Made by a program: the position numbers and the translations under genes
Part shown: in pieces, positions 8,048-15,774 of the stretch
Numbering within the stretch: the first letter of the stretch is position 1
Layout: each line of letters starts with the position of its first letter
Notes under the pieces: generated by a model
Told to the model about the DNA's origin: nothing
What the model saw: the letters and a program-made list of their open reading frames with translations, nothing else
Database searches by the model: none
IMG/VR virus record: IMGVR_UViG_3300040801_004430
Span: 1-30,678 of that record
Source: a virus
Direction: 5' to 3' (one strand)
Length of the DNA stretch: 30,678 bases

Positions 8048-8851
8048 TCAGTACTGCCGAGGGTCAAAGATGATGAGTCCTGCGAGCTCGGCTCGGGCCG
8101 TGGCGGTCAGGCCACGAACGTTCTTCTCGCGCACGCGACCGTGACCTCGCGTGGGAACGAGAACGTTGTCGGGCGTGAAGGTGTAATCCTGAGTGTCGAC
8201 CGTCTTGGTCGTGATGATGTAGCCGGCGTCGCGGTTGGAGACTACAAGGTCGCCAGCATCCACCGCGATGTCGCCGTCGACGGTGATCGTCCCCGCTCCG
8301 GTATCGACGGCCGTCACCGACAGCCCGGTATCCGAGCCGATGCTGACTGTATCGCCGACTTCGAAGCGACCAGGGTTGTCGACCTCGACAGTCGTCGGGC
8401 CACCACCACCGGGCGCCGACGCCGTCGTGCTAACCAGGTCGAATGAGCGCGTTCGGTCCGCCTCGATGGTGTCACCCTCGCTGAGCGTGAGCGCAGCACC
8501 GTCGACGGTGATGGTGTCGTTCGCGTAGTCAACTACCGTGATCTGACGGAAGCCCTCGCCCTCGATCTCGACGTAGTCGCCGACCAGGAACTGAAGCACG
8601 TCCGAAACTGGAATGACGTTCGCCGATGTCACCGCCGAAGCCGCCGCGTCGGCAGCGATCGGATAGTGGAGGCCGTCGGCCTTCCACTTCGCGATGACCG
8701 TTCCGGCCGGCACCTGCACGAAGTTGTTTCCGGACACGTTGGTGGTCGCCAGCGACTTCGAATGAATGTCGTCGGCGCCGTGACCGGTCAGGAAGACTTC
8801 TTCGACGAGCTCCCGCTGTCCGATTCGCTGATACATCACGTGATCGCGCAT
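8048..8851 (-). CDS. Head decoration protein with an inserted two-repeat beta domain
   Basis: A 267-residue protein with GGAG seven bases before its ATG. The N-terminus carries VFLTGHGADDIHSKSLATTN and VPAGTVIAKW, the usual opening of bacteriophage lambda D-like decoration proteins. The C-terminus has a GLTATARAELAGLIIFD stretch, which also suits that family. Between them (about residues 85-210) lies an extra part with two related units: VGDYVEIEGEGF...DTITVDGAAL and VGDTVSIGSDTG...GTITVDGDIA, with a Gly/Pro-rich linker between. Typical decoration proteins have 110-140 residues, so the insert doubles the length. It would sit on the outside of the capsid and stabilise it. Confidence 0.75.
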   Translation of the reverse strand: MRDHVMYQRIGQRELVEEVFLTGHGADDIHSKSLATTNVSGNNFVQVPAGTVIAKWKADGLHYPIAADAAASAVTSANVIPVSDVLQFLVGDYVEIEGEGFRQITVVDYANDTITVDGAALTLSEGDTIEADRTRSFDLVSTTASAPGGGGPTTVEVDNPGRFEVGDTVSIGSDTGLSVTAVDTGAGTITVDGDIAVDAGDLVVSNRDAGYIITTKTVDTQDYTFTPDNVLVPTRGHGRVREKNVRGLTATARAELAGLIIFDPRQY

Positions 8852-8869
8852 TTCTTCTCTCCGTGTGGT

Positions 8870-9538
8870 TTACAGCCGCGTGGCGTTCTTCTTGTTTCGG
8901 ACGCTCCGCGCGATCGCCTGGCCGAGCTCGCGCTCAGTCTCGATCTCGTCCCCATCGTCATCGGGGAGGTTCCGGTCCGACGGCTTGTTGGTGCCAGTCG
9001 AAGTCGCAGAGGTCGATTTGGTTTTGGTGGTTGTGTGAGCTTGGAACAGCTCCGGGGCCGCTTCCTGCACGGCTTTGACGGCACTCTCGACACCGACTGG
9101 CTCGCCGCTTTCATCCAACTGGATGTCTTCCCAGTTGATGAGACGGGCGATCAGCGACTGCCGTGGTCCGGCGCCGAGCTCGGCCGCCTTTCGCTGCACG
9201 GCCTGCTCTTTGATGAGCCGCTGATTTCGCTGCGACTGCTGCTGGGCGCGTTCCTCGGCTTCTTGGAGGCGCTTCTTGACCTTCTCGAGCTCGGATAGCT
9301 CGGCCTCTTCGCGCTCACGCTCCTTCTTCCGGAGCTCCTCGAGTTCCTTCTGGGCGCGTTCGAGCTCGAGCTTCAACGCGGAGTCGTCCGTTGACGGCGC
9401 AGATGGCGTCGGAGTCGGAGTCGGTTCGTTCGGCGGGTTGTCAGTGGGTCCCGGATTGGGATCGGGGTCGGTCGTCTGCGAAGGGTTGTTCGCGGACGTC
9501 GTCGGATCCGTCTTAGAAGGATCTTTCTTTTCAGACAT
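8870..9538 (-). CDS. Capsid scaffold-like protein
   Basis: A 222-residue, highly charged protein. Residues 1-50 are a disordered Pro/Thr/Asn/Asp-rich tail, residues 55-115 form a long coiled coil (many E, K, R, L and Q, as in EELRKKEREREEAEL), and a helical segment with GPRQSLIARLINWEDIQLDESG follows. This coiled coil plus short globular part just before decoration and capsid genes is typical of internal scaffold proteins (GP20/DUF4355-like). Such a protein guides capsid assembly and leaves or is cut out before DNA packaging. No clear ribosome site precedes the ATG; the closest gene upstream is the candidate immunity gene 74 bases away. Confidence 0.65.
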   Translation of the reverse strand: MSEKKDPSKTDPTTSANNPSQTTDPDPNPGPTDNPPNEPTPTPTPSAPSTDDSALKLELERAQKELEELRKKEREREEAELSELEKVKKRLQEAEERAQQQSQRNQRLIKEQAVQRKAAELGAGPRQSLIARLINWEDIQLDESGEPVGVESAVKAVQEAAPELFQAHTTTKTKSTSATSTGTNKPSDRNLPDDDGDEIETERELGQAIARSVRNKKNATRL

Positions 9539-9612
9539 GGAGCAAAACCGTCTTGCCCCAAAGCATCACCGTGATTGACGCTAGAGGAAAGGTTCCGAGG
9601 CGTCAAACGGGT

Positions 9613-9921
9613 TTATCTCGCTTCTGTAACAGCTCGATCCATGAGGTTTCGCGCAACTGTGAGAACTTGGTCTTTATCAAGGCCACTCTGTGCGGCCCCT
9701 TCAGGAGCACCAACCGAAACAATGATGTCGAACTTATCTTGGCTCGGTATGACTCGGAACCAATAGCCGGACAGGACGTTAAGTCCATTACGGCGATCGA
9801 TCCATTCGGCAGCGGACAACCTCTCATCGGTGATCTCAACCTCGAATCCGATCGCCGAGATCTCCTCGCCGAGATCAGTCAAGGATTGTGAAGACTTGGA
9901 ATGATGCGGCTCCCCAGGCAT
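9613..9921 (-). CDS. Small unknown protein, candidate immunity protein for the MuF-peptidase
   Basis: The ATG at 9921 lies inside the end of the MuF-peptidase gene with GAGGAG about ten bases upstream, and gives a 102-residue product; a TTG at the MuF stop would give about 89 residues. The protein is acidic at the start (DLGEEISAIGFEVEITDERL) and has a strand-rich centre (YWFRVIPSQDKFDIIVSV) followed by a C-terminal helix (DQVLTVARNLMDRAV), a common layout of small immunity proteins. I do not recognise a family. Overlap with a gene that ends in a peptidase domain is the reason for proposing it as its immunity partner. It could instead be an unrelated head gene. Confidence 0.55.
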   Translation of the reverse strand: MPGEPHHSKSSQSLTDLGEEISAIGFEVEITDERLSAAEWIDRRNGLNVLSGYWFRVIPSQDKFDIIVSVGAPEGAAQSGLDKDQVLTVARNLMDRAVTEAR

Positions 9922-11218
9922 TGATGAAACGCTCCTCGTCGATGGCTGCAAAAAGTCCGCCGTCCGAACCCGGGCCAGATGTGCCCCAGGGGTCGCGCAA
10001 TTCTACCATTCCGTCGGAACGAATACCATCCATGACGACCCAGTGTGAGCCCTGCAGCACCGCTGTAGGACCAATATTCGACACGAGTCGAAGCGCAGCC
10101 TGGACATCATCAAACGCCAGATCAATCGAACCTGCGAGTAGCTTTCCGCCTCGCAAGCCCAAGGACTCAGCCGCACGTCTAAGCGCCAACGCATCGGTCC
10201 GGCCGTCAGGAAGGCCGAACCCACGAAGACGTGACTCCTCGACTTGTTCCCCACGGTCCATCAGCAACTGACGCACGCACGCCGGCCCGCATGAGTTCGG
10301 CTCCTCTTGAACGACGACGTCTTCAGATTCCCGCCATTCATCGTATACCTTGCGCGGGTCAGATCCCGTCCCTTCGGACGATCCGCCAACACTCGGTGAG
10401 GGCAATCGGCTTCCCTCAGGCTCGAGCCACGGAATCTCCTTCTCCCTGTCGTTCGGCCGACCTGGCGGGTGAAGGTAGCGCCGGCCGTCGCCATCCTCGA
10501 ACATCTCCTCGAGCTCGCGCACCTGGCCGTGGACTGGGTAACTGTCCTGATCGGTTCGCGCGTCGAACGTCACGATCGCCGACTTCTTCAGGTCGTCGAC
10601 GCCCTCTTCATCACGCGCCCTCATCAGCGAGGCGTTGTGGGCTCGGTTGTAGGCCCCCAGTGTTTCGGTCCGAACGATACGTCTGGCCGCCCATCGCTCG
10701 CCGTCGATGGCTCGCTGCACCGCGGCGGTCGCCGTCGCCCGGTCGCCGCGGGTGGTGAGCATCATTGCGACCTCGGCGCGGACGCGGCGTTCGATCCGAG
10801 GCCCCCACCTGGCAAGACTCGCGGGTACGCGCCGAATGATGGAGTCGTCCGCGGCCTCGGCAATAGCCGCCAGATTCAACGGCCGCGCCTCGTAGCCGTA
10901 ATGGGCCATCCACTCGTTGATCTCTTCGACCGTGTGGCCGGGAGCGAGGCTGTACATCTCTCGAATGCTCGCCTCGAGTACCGCTTCGAGCTTCTCACTC
11001 GTCAGTCGCTGGGTGAGATCGGCCAGGAAGGCGACGATACGGAGTTGTTGTGCGCGAAACCTCTCCGGGTCCAGTCGATCGAGCTCGGCCGTGACTTCGT
11101 CGAGTGCGAGCGAAAGCTGCCGTTCCACCGCGCGCCGAGCCTTCTTGTCGAGCGCGAGAAGCTGTCGATGATGGTTCCGGGCGAGCCGAAGGATGTCGGG
11201 CGGGATCTGGGGCACCAC
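9875..11218 (-). CDS. MuF head protein fused to a C39/papain-like cysteine peptidase domain
   Basis: A 447-residue two-part protein starting with GTG at 11218. Residues about 95-280 form a phage Mu gpF-like domain, marked by RRIVRTETLGAYNRAHN and later HPPGRPNDREKEIPWL. MuF proteins are minor head proteins next to the portal and are injected or packaged with the head. Residues about 295-447 form a cysteine peptidase-like domain of C39/papain type: NSCGPACVRQLL with Cys310, SHWVVMDGI with His392 and LRDPWG with Asp409, in the family's usual order. MuF-toxin fusions are known polymorphic toxins of temperate phages. The peptidase could be a toxin delivered on infection or a head-maturation enzyme, since no other prohead protease is in the window. 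It overlaps the next gene, which may encode immunity. Confidence 0.82.
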   Translation of the reverse strand: MVPQIPPDILRLARNHHRQLLALDKKARRAVERQLSLALDEVTAELDRLDPERFRAQQLRIVAFLADLTQRLTSEKLEAVLEASIREMYSLAPGHTVEEINEWMAHYGYEARPLNLAAIAEAADDSIIRRVPASLARWGPRIERRVRAEVAMMLTTRGDRATATAAVQRAIDGERWAARRIVRTETLGAYNRAHNASLMRARDEEGVDDLKKSAIVTFDARTDQDSYPVHGQVRELEEMFEDGDGRRYLHPPGRPNDREKEIPWLEPEGSRLPSPSVGGSSEGTGSDPRKVYDEWRESEDVVVQEEPNSCGPACVRQLLMDRGEQVEESRLRGFGLPDGRTDALALRRAAESLGLRGGKLLAGSIDLAFDDVQAALRLVSNIGPTAVLQGSHWVVMDGIRSDGMVELRDPWGTSGPGSDGGLFAAIDEERFINAWGAASFQVFTILD

Positions 11219-11223
11219 CTACC

Positions 11224-12699
11224 TCACAACAGGCCGTCGAGTCCGCCACCGGTTGGAGTCGGGGTTGCTGTTGCCGTCCCTCCCTGCCCGGCCTCGCCGG
11301 CGAGCTCCTCGAGGTAGGCGTCGACGTCGTCGATATTGAAGTAGGCCGCGAGCATCGAGACCGCAGTCTTCCGGGTGATGAACCCCTGGTCGAACGCGAG
11401 CTGAACCGCGGTGAGCATCTGGACGACATCGTCGGGCGTCCACTCCACCACGTCGGGCCAGGTCGCCGTCACGTCGAATTCGCCGACGTCGAGGGCGCGA
11501 AGCATCTTCGAGAGCAGTCTTCCGATGCCCTTTTCGAACTGCGGCCGCACGTCCTGAATGAGAGCGACCATCGGGGCGAGCATGAGCTTCAACGCGGTCC
11601 CCGAGAGCGTCCCCGACCACGACTGCGGGTCATGGATCACGACCCGCGCGACCTCATGAAGCGATCGACGGATGCGGTCGACGTACTCGAACCCGACCTG
11701 TTGTCCGGCTCCGTTCAACTCGAGGAGTTCCACGCCGGCCGTGGCGTTCTTCGACGGACTCGACGTGATCGACCAGGTGTGTTGCGACCCCGTCTTGAGC
11801 GCCTCCTTGTTCATGTTGTCGACGTCGGTGAAAACGACCTTGGGCTCGCCGTTGTAGCGAATGGCGCGCCCCATCTGACTCAGCGTGTAGTTCACCTCGT
11901 CCTCGAGTTCGAACTCGGGCTCGTCGAGTAGCGGTGGACCGTCGATGTCGTTGGTGACCTCGAGTAATTTGATCCACTCCACCGGCACGAAGCCGAGCTC
12001 GTGTTCGACCGTGGCCTCTTCATCTTCGACCCACTCGAGCGCAGCCATCGCGTCCGCGTCGAGCACGTCGATCTCGGATATGTCAATCGGTACGAACTCG
12101 ACGGTGCGGTTCAGTTCCCACCTTCGTCGGTGCCAAAACTCCTTCGACTCACCCGAGAGCGGGTCTGTCTGGAAGCTTCGCCAGTACTCGTCGAGCTCGA
12201 GCAGGTCGTCGAAGTCGATGTTGTTCTCAATGGCTCGCGCGCGGTCGTGTCGCCCGAACGTCGGGTGAGCATCCGAGAGCCGCAGAACTTCGACATCGAG
12301 TCGACCGCCTTCAAAGACGTGAAAGGCGAGTCCCACGGTTCCGTTCAGACACGCGAGACGCCCGAGCTCGTTGTACTGACCTCCGAGTCCGGAACTTCGT
12401 ATCGCCTCCTGGAGCGCTGCATTGATCTGTTCGGTGTCTGGCGCCTGTTCGCCTTCTTCTGTGTCGGGTGCCTCGACCTTCCATGTTGGCGCGCGACCCT
12501 CGCCGAACAGGTAGGCCGTCACCGTGTCGACCGTCTGCTTCGTCAGCCGGACGCGCACGGAAGGCTTCTTCTCGCGAAGCTGCAGCTCCTCTTCGGAGTC
12601 CCACGGTTCGAGGTGCTCGTACTGCTTGCCCCAGTAGTACTTCGAAGCGCGGTCGAACGTCTTCGACCGATCGGACTGTCCAATTGCCTGCATCACCAT
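11224..12699 (-). CDS. Portal protein
   Basis: The ATG at 12699 has GGGAG six bases upstream, so I prefer it to the longer GTG start at 12741, which has no ribosome site. The product has 491 residues, usual for SPP1 gp6-like portals. It starts with RSKTFDRASKYYWGKQYEHLEPWD, then KQTVDTVTAYLFGEG, both usual in the wing of portal proteins; a long helical region (SLHEVARVVIHDPQSWSGTLSGTALKL, split here by position) follows, and the C-terminus ends with a helix and an acidic/Gly-rich tail. Portals form the dodecameric vertex ring through which DNA enters and leaves. Terminase upstream and MuF downstream confirm it. Confidence 0.85.
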   Translation of the reverse strand: MVMQAIGQSDRSKTFDRASKYYWGKQYEHLEPWDSEEELQLREKKPSVRVRLTKQTVDTVTAYLFGEGRAPTWKVEAPDTEEGEQAPDTEQINAALQEAIRSSGLGGQYNELGRLACLNGTVGLAFHVFEGGRLDVEVLRLSDAHPTFGRHDRARAIENNIDFDDLLELDEYWRSFQTDPLSGESKEFWHRRRWELNRTVEFVPIDISEIDVLDADAMAALEWVEDEEATVEHELGFVPVEWIKLLEVTNDIDGPPLLDEPEFELEDEVNYTLSQMGRAIRYNGEPKVVFTDVDNMNKEALKTGSQHTWSITSSPSKNATAGVELLELNGAGQQVGFEYVDRIRRSLHEVARVVIHDPQSWSGTLSGTALKLMLAPMVALIQDVRPQFEKGIGRLLSKMLRALDVGEFDVTATWPDVVEWTPDDVVQMLTAVQLAFDQGFITRKTAVSMLAAYFNIDDVDAYLEELAGEAGQGGTATATPTPTGGGLDGLL

Positions 12700-12745
12700 G
12701 AGACTCTCCCTGAGTCGGCGAACGCCGTCTGACTCGAGCACGGGT

Positions 12746-12949
12746 TCAAGTCAGCGCGGCGCGAACCGCACAGTCCTTCGCTTCCAGAAGCTTCCGCAGG
12801 CACGCGGTCAGCTCCGGCGACTCCGGCAAATCATCGGCGAGTTCGTGAGCCGTCTCACAGAAAGGCTTCGAAACTCGAGCGAGATGCTCGGGAAGGTGAT
12901 CGTAGGTGAAGTACTTCAGGAGATGAGCGATCGATGGGTGTCTGTCCAT
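12746..12949 (-). CDS. Acb2/Tad1-like small protein (possible anti-CBASS nucleotide sponge)
   Basis: A 67-residue protein whose ATG has AGGAG six bases upstream. It is two helices after an aromatic lead: YFTYDHLP, then HLARVSKPFCETAHEL, then LPESPELTACLRKLL and EAKDCAVRAAL. This matches my memory of the widespread small phage proteins annotated with the Acb2/Tad1 hairpin domain (FTY..P, then cP.s.e..AL..L..A). Acb2 binds cyclic oligonucleotides and so blocks CBASS and similar defences. The gene lies between terminase and portal genes, a usual place for such a small early-late protein. The family call comes from memory of the pattern and was not confirmed by a search. Confidence 0.6.
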   Translation of the reverse strand: MDRHPSIAHLLKYFTYDHLPEHLARVSKPFCETAHELADDLPESPELTACLRKLLEAKDCAVRAALT

Positions 12950-12958
12950 TTCGGACTC

Positions 12959-14458
12959 CTATGCCGCGTGGGCGAAGATGGAGGGGAACGACGCGCGCAA
13001 CCTGTCGACCTGTCTCCGGAGTGCTGTTCCCTGCGTGGCCTCGGTGTAGAGCGCGTAGCGAAGGGCATCGACCGTGTGGTCGTTCTCCTTGACCGGTTTC
13101 CCGTTTTTCCCCCATGCATACCCAGAAAGCTCGGTTCGAAGATTCTCACACGACCTTTCGATGTACAACCCGGGACGTGCGCCGCCGTTCGGGTTTGCCT
13201 CCGGAACGACCGGCTTTAGAAGCGACGCGACGAAGTCGATTCCGGGCGCTACGGCGTTGTCCGCACCGAGCACTCGAAGGTCGTAGTTCTGGCAGGTCGC
13301 GATGTCGCCGGGTTCGCTCGGGTCGGCCCACCAGTGCGTGACGCCCTTTCGCCCTTCCCGTTTGAGTCGGTTGACCCAGCAGTCCGCGTTCGAGTTCGCC
13401 GGCGGCGGTGGAACAGTGAGGCCCCGGGCGTAGTCCTCCTTGAACACGAAGACGTTCCCAAAGCGGTCGGTACCGACGCATATCTGAGTGCCCGGGTTCG
13501 CATGTCCCCAGTCGACGCCGCCCCACTTGCTGACAAGCGGCGGGATGGCTTCGACGATGTGAGTATGGTCGTCGAGGAACTCTTCGAAGACCTTGCCCTC
13601 GAACGCATGGAACGACGCCATGTAGTTGCGAAGGAAGATGGGGCGCGGGAGCTCGCGGCGCGCTTTGCGGACCTCTTCGACCAGGTGCGGGAGAGATGTG
13701 TTGTCGGCCGTCGTGAAGTGAACGCCGTAGTAGTCCTCATCTCGGTCGGACCCACTGCCGTGCTGCGTCTTCTGCCAGACCTCGTGATAAAACCAGTTCT
13801 TACCCATTGGGGTCGATGAGAAGATGGCCCAGCCCTGCTTGTCGGAGAGCGCCGGCCGAATGGAGTCCTTCCAAGTTTCCGGCTTTTGCCGCGCAGACTC
13901 GTCGTCCCACTCGCCGTCGAGGCCATCACCGACGAGCCGCTCCGGTCGGTCGCCTGAACGAAACTCGATGCGAACGCCGCCGGCGAGCCACAGTCGGGAC
14001 TTGTTGCGCTGGTATCGAAGAACCAGGGGGGAGTCGACGCCGCCGATAGCCTCGAATATCTCGCGCCGTTGCAGGTTCCCCAGGGCGTAGGTCGGCGATG
14101 TGCACCAATACTGACAGAACCCCTTCGCTTCGTCGTCGAGTACTCGAGGACGATTCCATTTCTCGCCGGTCTTCTTCTTTGCCTCGACGTCTCGGTAGAC
14201 ACGCCGGAGAAACTCCCGACCACACCCATACGTCTTCCCGCCTCGCCGGCCGGCGACGACCGCTACGAACCGGGTGTCGATGTGGTCGTGGAGCTCGCGC
14301 TGCTTCTGGTGGGGTTGGTACTCGGCGAGGTATTCGGACTCGAACCGCTCGAGTGTCGGCGACTCGAAGCCCGTCCGGTCGTCGACGCGCGAGACGAAAG
14401 GGGAACACCTGGCCATGTCTTCGACGACCAGGTTGGAGAGTTTGGAGGCTCGGGCCAT
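12959..14458 (-). CDS. Terminase large subunit
   Basis: A 499-residue protein with an N-terminal ATPase and C-terminal nuclease. The Walker A motif AGRRGGKT lies at residues 69-76, preceded by HQKQRELHDHIDTRFVAVV, which supplies the adenine-side Q motif. The DGEWDDESA stretch at about 180 matches the acidic motif II position. The nuclease part begins at about 320 with GGVDWGHANPGTQICVG, whose Asp is the first metal-binding residue, and continues with NTVDALRYALY near the C-terminus, which supplies another. It packages DNA into the procapsid. Its ATG overlaps the preceding stop (TGATG), so translation is coupled. Confidence 0.93.
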   Translation of the reverse strand: MARASKLSNLVVEDMARCSPFVSRVDDRTGFESPTLERFESEYLAEYQPHQKQRELHDHIDTRFVAVVAGRRGGKTYGCGREFLRRVYRDVEAKKKTGEKWNRPRVLDDEAKGFCQYWCTSPTYALGNLQRREIFEAIGGVDSPLVLRYQRNKSRLWLAGGVRIEFRSGDRPERLVGDGLDGEWDDESARQKPETWKDSIRPALSDKQGWAIFSSTPMGKNWFYHEVWQKTQHGSGSDRDEDYYGVHFTTADNTSLPHLVEEVRKARRELPRPIFLRNYMASFHAFEGKVFEEFLDDHTHIVEAIPPLVSKWGGVDWGHANPGTQICVGTDRFGNVFVFKEDYARGLTVPPPPANSNADCWVNRLKREGRKGVTHWWADPSEPGDIATCQNYDLRVLGADNAVAPGIDFVASLLKPVVPEANPNGGARPGLYIERSCENLRTELSGYAWGKNGKPVKENDHTVDALRYALYTEATQGTALRRQVDRLRASFPSIFAHAA

Positions 14459-14736
14459 CAGTCTTCAGATGGCGGATAGGCCGTTACGTATTCGCCTTGT
14501 CGGCGCCGTTGAAGACCAGTTCCGCGAACAACTGTGCCATCTCTTCGTAGAGCAAACCTGACCGCACCTCCCTTTTTCCCCTGCTGGAGATCATTCAGTT
14601 GCTCACTGAGCGTGCTGTTTGCTCTTGGGGCAATGAAGATGGCGGTGGGTTCTCCCTCCCGAACGCGGACTTCCTCAGTCAATTGGTCACTAAAGTCTTC
14701 CCCTGCCAGTTCGAAGTATGCAGATCGATAGTTCAT
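14458..14736 (-). CDS. Small unknown protein between the terminase genes
   Basis: The ATG at 14736 has GGGAG six bases upstream; the TTG at 14748 is less likely. The product has 92 residues. It starts NYRSAYFELAGEDFSDQLTEEV, has a strand-like VREGEPTAIFIAPRAN, a helix with LSEQLNDLQQG, and a strand-like end. I recognise no family. The gene is coupled to the large terminase by a one-base overlap. The ribosome site lies in one arm of an inverted repeat (see the hairpin at 14738-14764). Confidence 0.55.
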   Translation of the reverse strand: MNYRSAYFELAGEDFSDQLTEEVRVREGEPTAIFIAPRANSTLSEQLNDLQQGKKGGAVRFALRRDGTVVRGTGLQRRRQGEYVTAYPPSED

Positions 14737-14737
14737 A

Positions 14738-14764
14738 GCGTCTCCCAAGTGATGTGTGAGACGC
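14738..14764. repeat. Inverted repeat that may hide a ribosome binding site
   Basis: GCGTCTC (14738-14744) and GAGACGC (14758-14764) form a seven-base inverted repeat with a 13-base loop. On the minus strand the 3' arm includes most of GGGAGACGC, the ribosome site of the ATG at 14736. Folding would mask the start of that small gene and perhaps the coupled large terminase. Confidence 0.5.
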
Positions 14765-14797
14765 CTTTATCATCGTCTTTCGCCATGCCAGCAAGCA

Positions 14798-15355
14798 TCA
14801 CAGCGCCTCCTGCTGAATGAGCACCGTGACGACCCGCTCAATACCAAGCGCCTCCTTCTCCATCGCGGACGCTGACTCCATGAGCTCGGTGATGACCTTG
14901 ACGTGCTTCCACAGGTCGGCCGCGTCGATGTCCTTGGCCTCGAGCTCGTCAATCTTCGACAGAATGAGCGTGAGCATCTTCCTGGCGCCTTCGCTCGCAT
15001 CGGCCGCCCACTTCAGTTGTCGGGTCCGGAATTCCTGCAGGCGCTCGACGTAGTCATCCTCCGCCGTCTCACGGGCCTTTGCGTCGAGGTAGGCGTCGTA
15101 GGCGGTGGCGCGAGCTTCCCAGTCGTTCTTCGAGCTCCACGCGCAGAAGTAGCCCGGAGGCCGGGGCAGGCTCCCCGGTTTCTCACCCTTTTCTCTCCGG
15201 TCCTTCCCGTCCCGTTGACGCACGTACTCGGCGTGTGCAGCCGGCAGAGAGCGTGTCTGGGCTGGAAGGTCGCGGTAGGCAACGAAGCCTGCGAAGGCCT
15301 TGTCGGTCTCGCCAGGCTGGCGGTCCCAGGGCTGTTTCGGTTGGTCGTGTTCCAC
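14798..15355 (-). CDS. Terminase small subunit
   Basis: A 185-residue protein starting with GTG at 15355. The beginning PWDRQPGETDKAFAGFVAYRD and the following stretch with AWSSKNDWEARATAYDAYLD fit the pattern of small terminase-like DNA-binding proteins I know, with the W..R...YD...... order after an HTH-like segment. Then comes a long helix with ARKMLTLILSKIDELEA, the usual oligomerisation part. Small terminase binds the packaging site and presents it to the large subunit. It is the first gene of the leftward late operon, so the long inverted repeat region just upstream could contain the packaging site. Confidence 0.75.
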   Translation of the reverse strand: MEHDQPKQPWDRQPGETDKAFAGFVAYRDLPAQTRSLPAAHAEYVRQRDGKDRREKGEKPGSLPRPPGYFCAWSSKNDWEARATAYDAYLDAKARETAEDDYVERLQEFRTRQLKWAADASEGARKMLTLILSKIDELEAKDIDAADLWKHVKVITELMESASAMEKEALGIERVVTVLIQQEAL

Positions 15356-15361
15356 TGTTCA

Positions 15362-15377
15362 GGCCTGCTTTCAGGCC
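15362..15377. repeat. Hairpin in the leader of the small terminase gene
   Basis: GGCCTG-CTTT-CAGGCC is a perfect six-base stem with a four-base loop, lying 6 bases upstream of the small terminase start on the minus strand. It could affect translation of the first late gene. It is too weak and lacks the U-tract of a terminator. Confidence 0.4.
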
Positions 15378-15393
15378 CAAAGCTCACACGCCG

Positions 15394-15422
15394 AGGATAG
15401 CGGTGACGTGGGGAGACGTCGA
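15394..15422 (-). promoter_or_regulatory. Possible leftward late promoter
   Basis: On the minus strand TCGACG (15422-15417) is separated by 17 bases from TATCCT (15399-15394), each with four of six matches to the sigma-70 consensus. It points to the small terminase gene with a leader of about 30 bases. No other candidate is better in the region. Confidence 0.35.
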
Positions 15423-15474
15423 GTTGGACGTTCCGAGGCTCGCGAAGCTGGCGAAGTGTGACATCAATGCCACA

Positions 15475-15748
15475 CGGATCGGATGGATCGGGTCGCATTT
15501 CCAACCCGATCTGTCGCAAGTCCAGTGTTCATGCGGGTCGGATCGGATGGATCGGATGGATCGGGTATTTGCCTATCTCTCTCGCCACTCACCTACCTAC
15601 CCCTGCGATTTCGCCGTTTTTCGTGGGGTAGGTACCCTTTGCCTCTTTCAATTATAGGGGATAACCCGATCCATCCGATCCGAGGCGCATGAACACTGGG
15701 GATAAAGCGATCCGTGGACCCGATCCGTACCCGATCCATCCGATCCGT
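15475..15748. repeat. Nested, nearly symmetrical inverted-repeat region (origin, packaging or operator candidate)
   Basis: The 463 bases between the small terminase and lipoprotein starts contain no gene. The motif CGGATCGGATGGATCGGGT occurs twice on the plus strand (15475-15493 and, with one extra nine-base unit, 15538-15566) and twice on the minus strand (15664-15683 and 15729-15748). The inner pair is flanked by CCAGTGTTCATGCG (15522-15535) and its perfect complement (15686-15699). At the centre lies ACCTACCCC/GGGGTAGGT (15595-15603 and 15625-15633), a nine-base stem. All the pairs are centred within about 5 bases of 15611. This is a repeat-rich control element, perhaps an iteron origin, a packaging site or a cluster of operators. 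An AT-richer stretch (CAATTATAGGGGATA) lies just right of the central stem. Confidence 0.85.
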
Positions 15749-15774
15749 CCCGCGCCGGTAGAATTCCTGAGCGT

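Noticed and set aside
7118-8446. Rightward frame of 442 codons
   Set aside because: It runs across the capsid and decoration genes on the opposite strand; its product is rich in R, V, L, D and G as expected from a shadow of GC-rich coding DNA.
9553-9891. Rightward frame of 112 codons opposite the candidate immunity gene
   Set aside because: It lies against the direction of the late operon and has no good ribosome site; the leftward frame has better composition and a coupled start.
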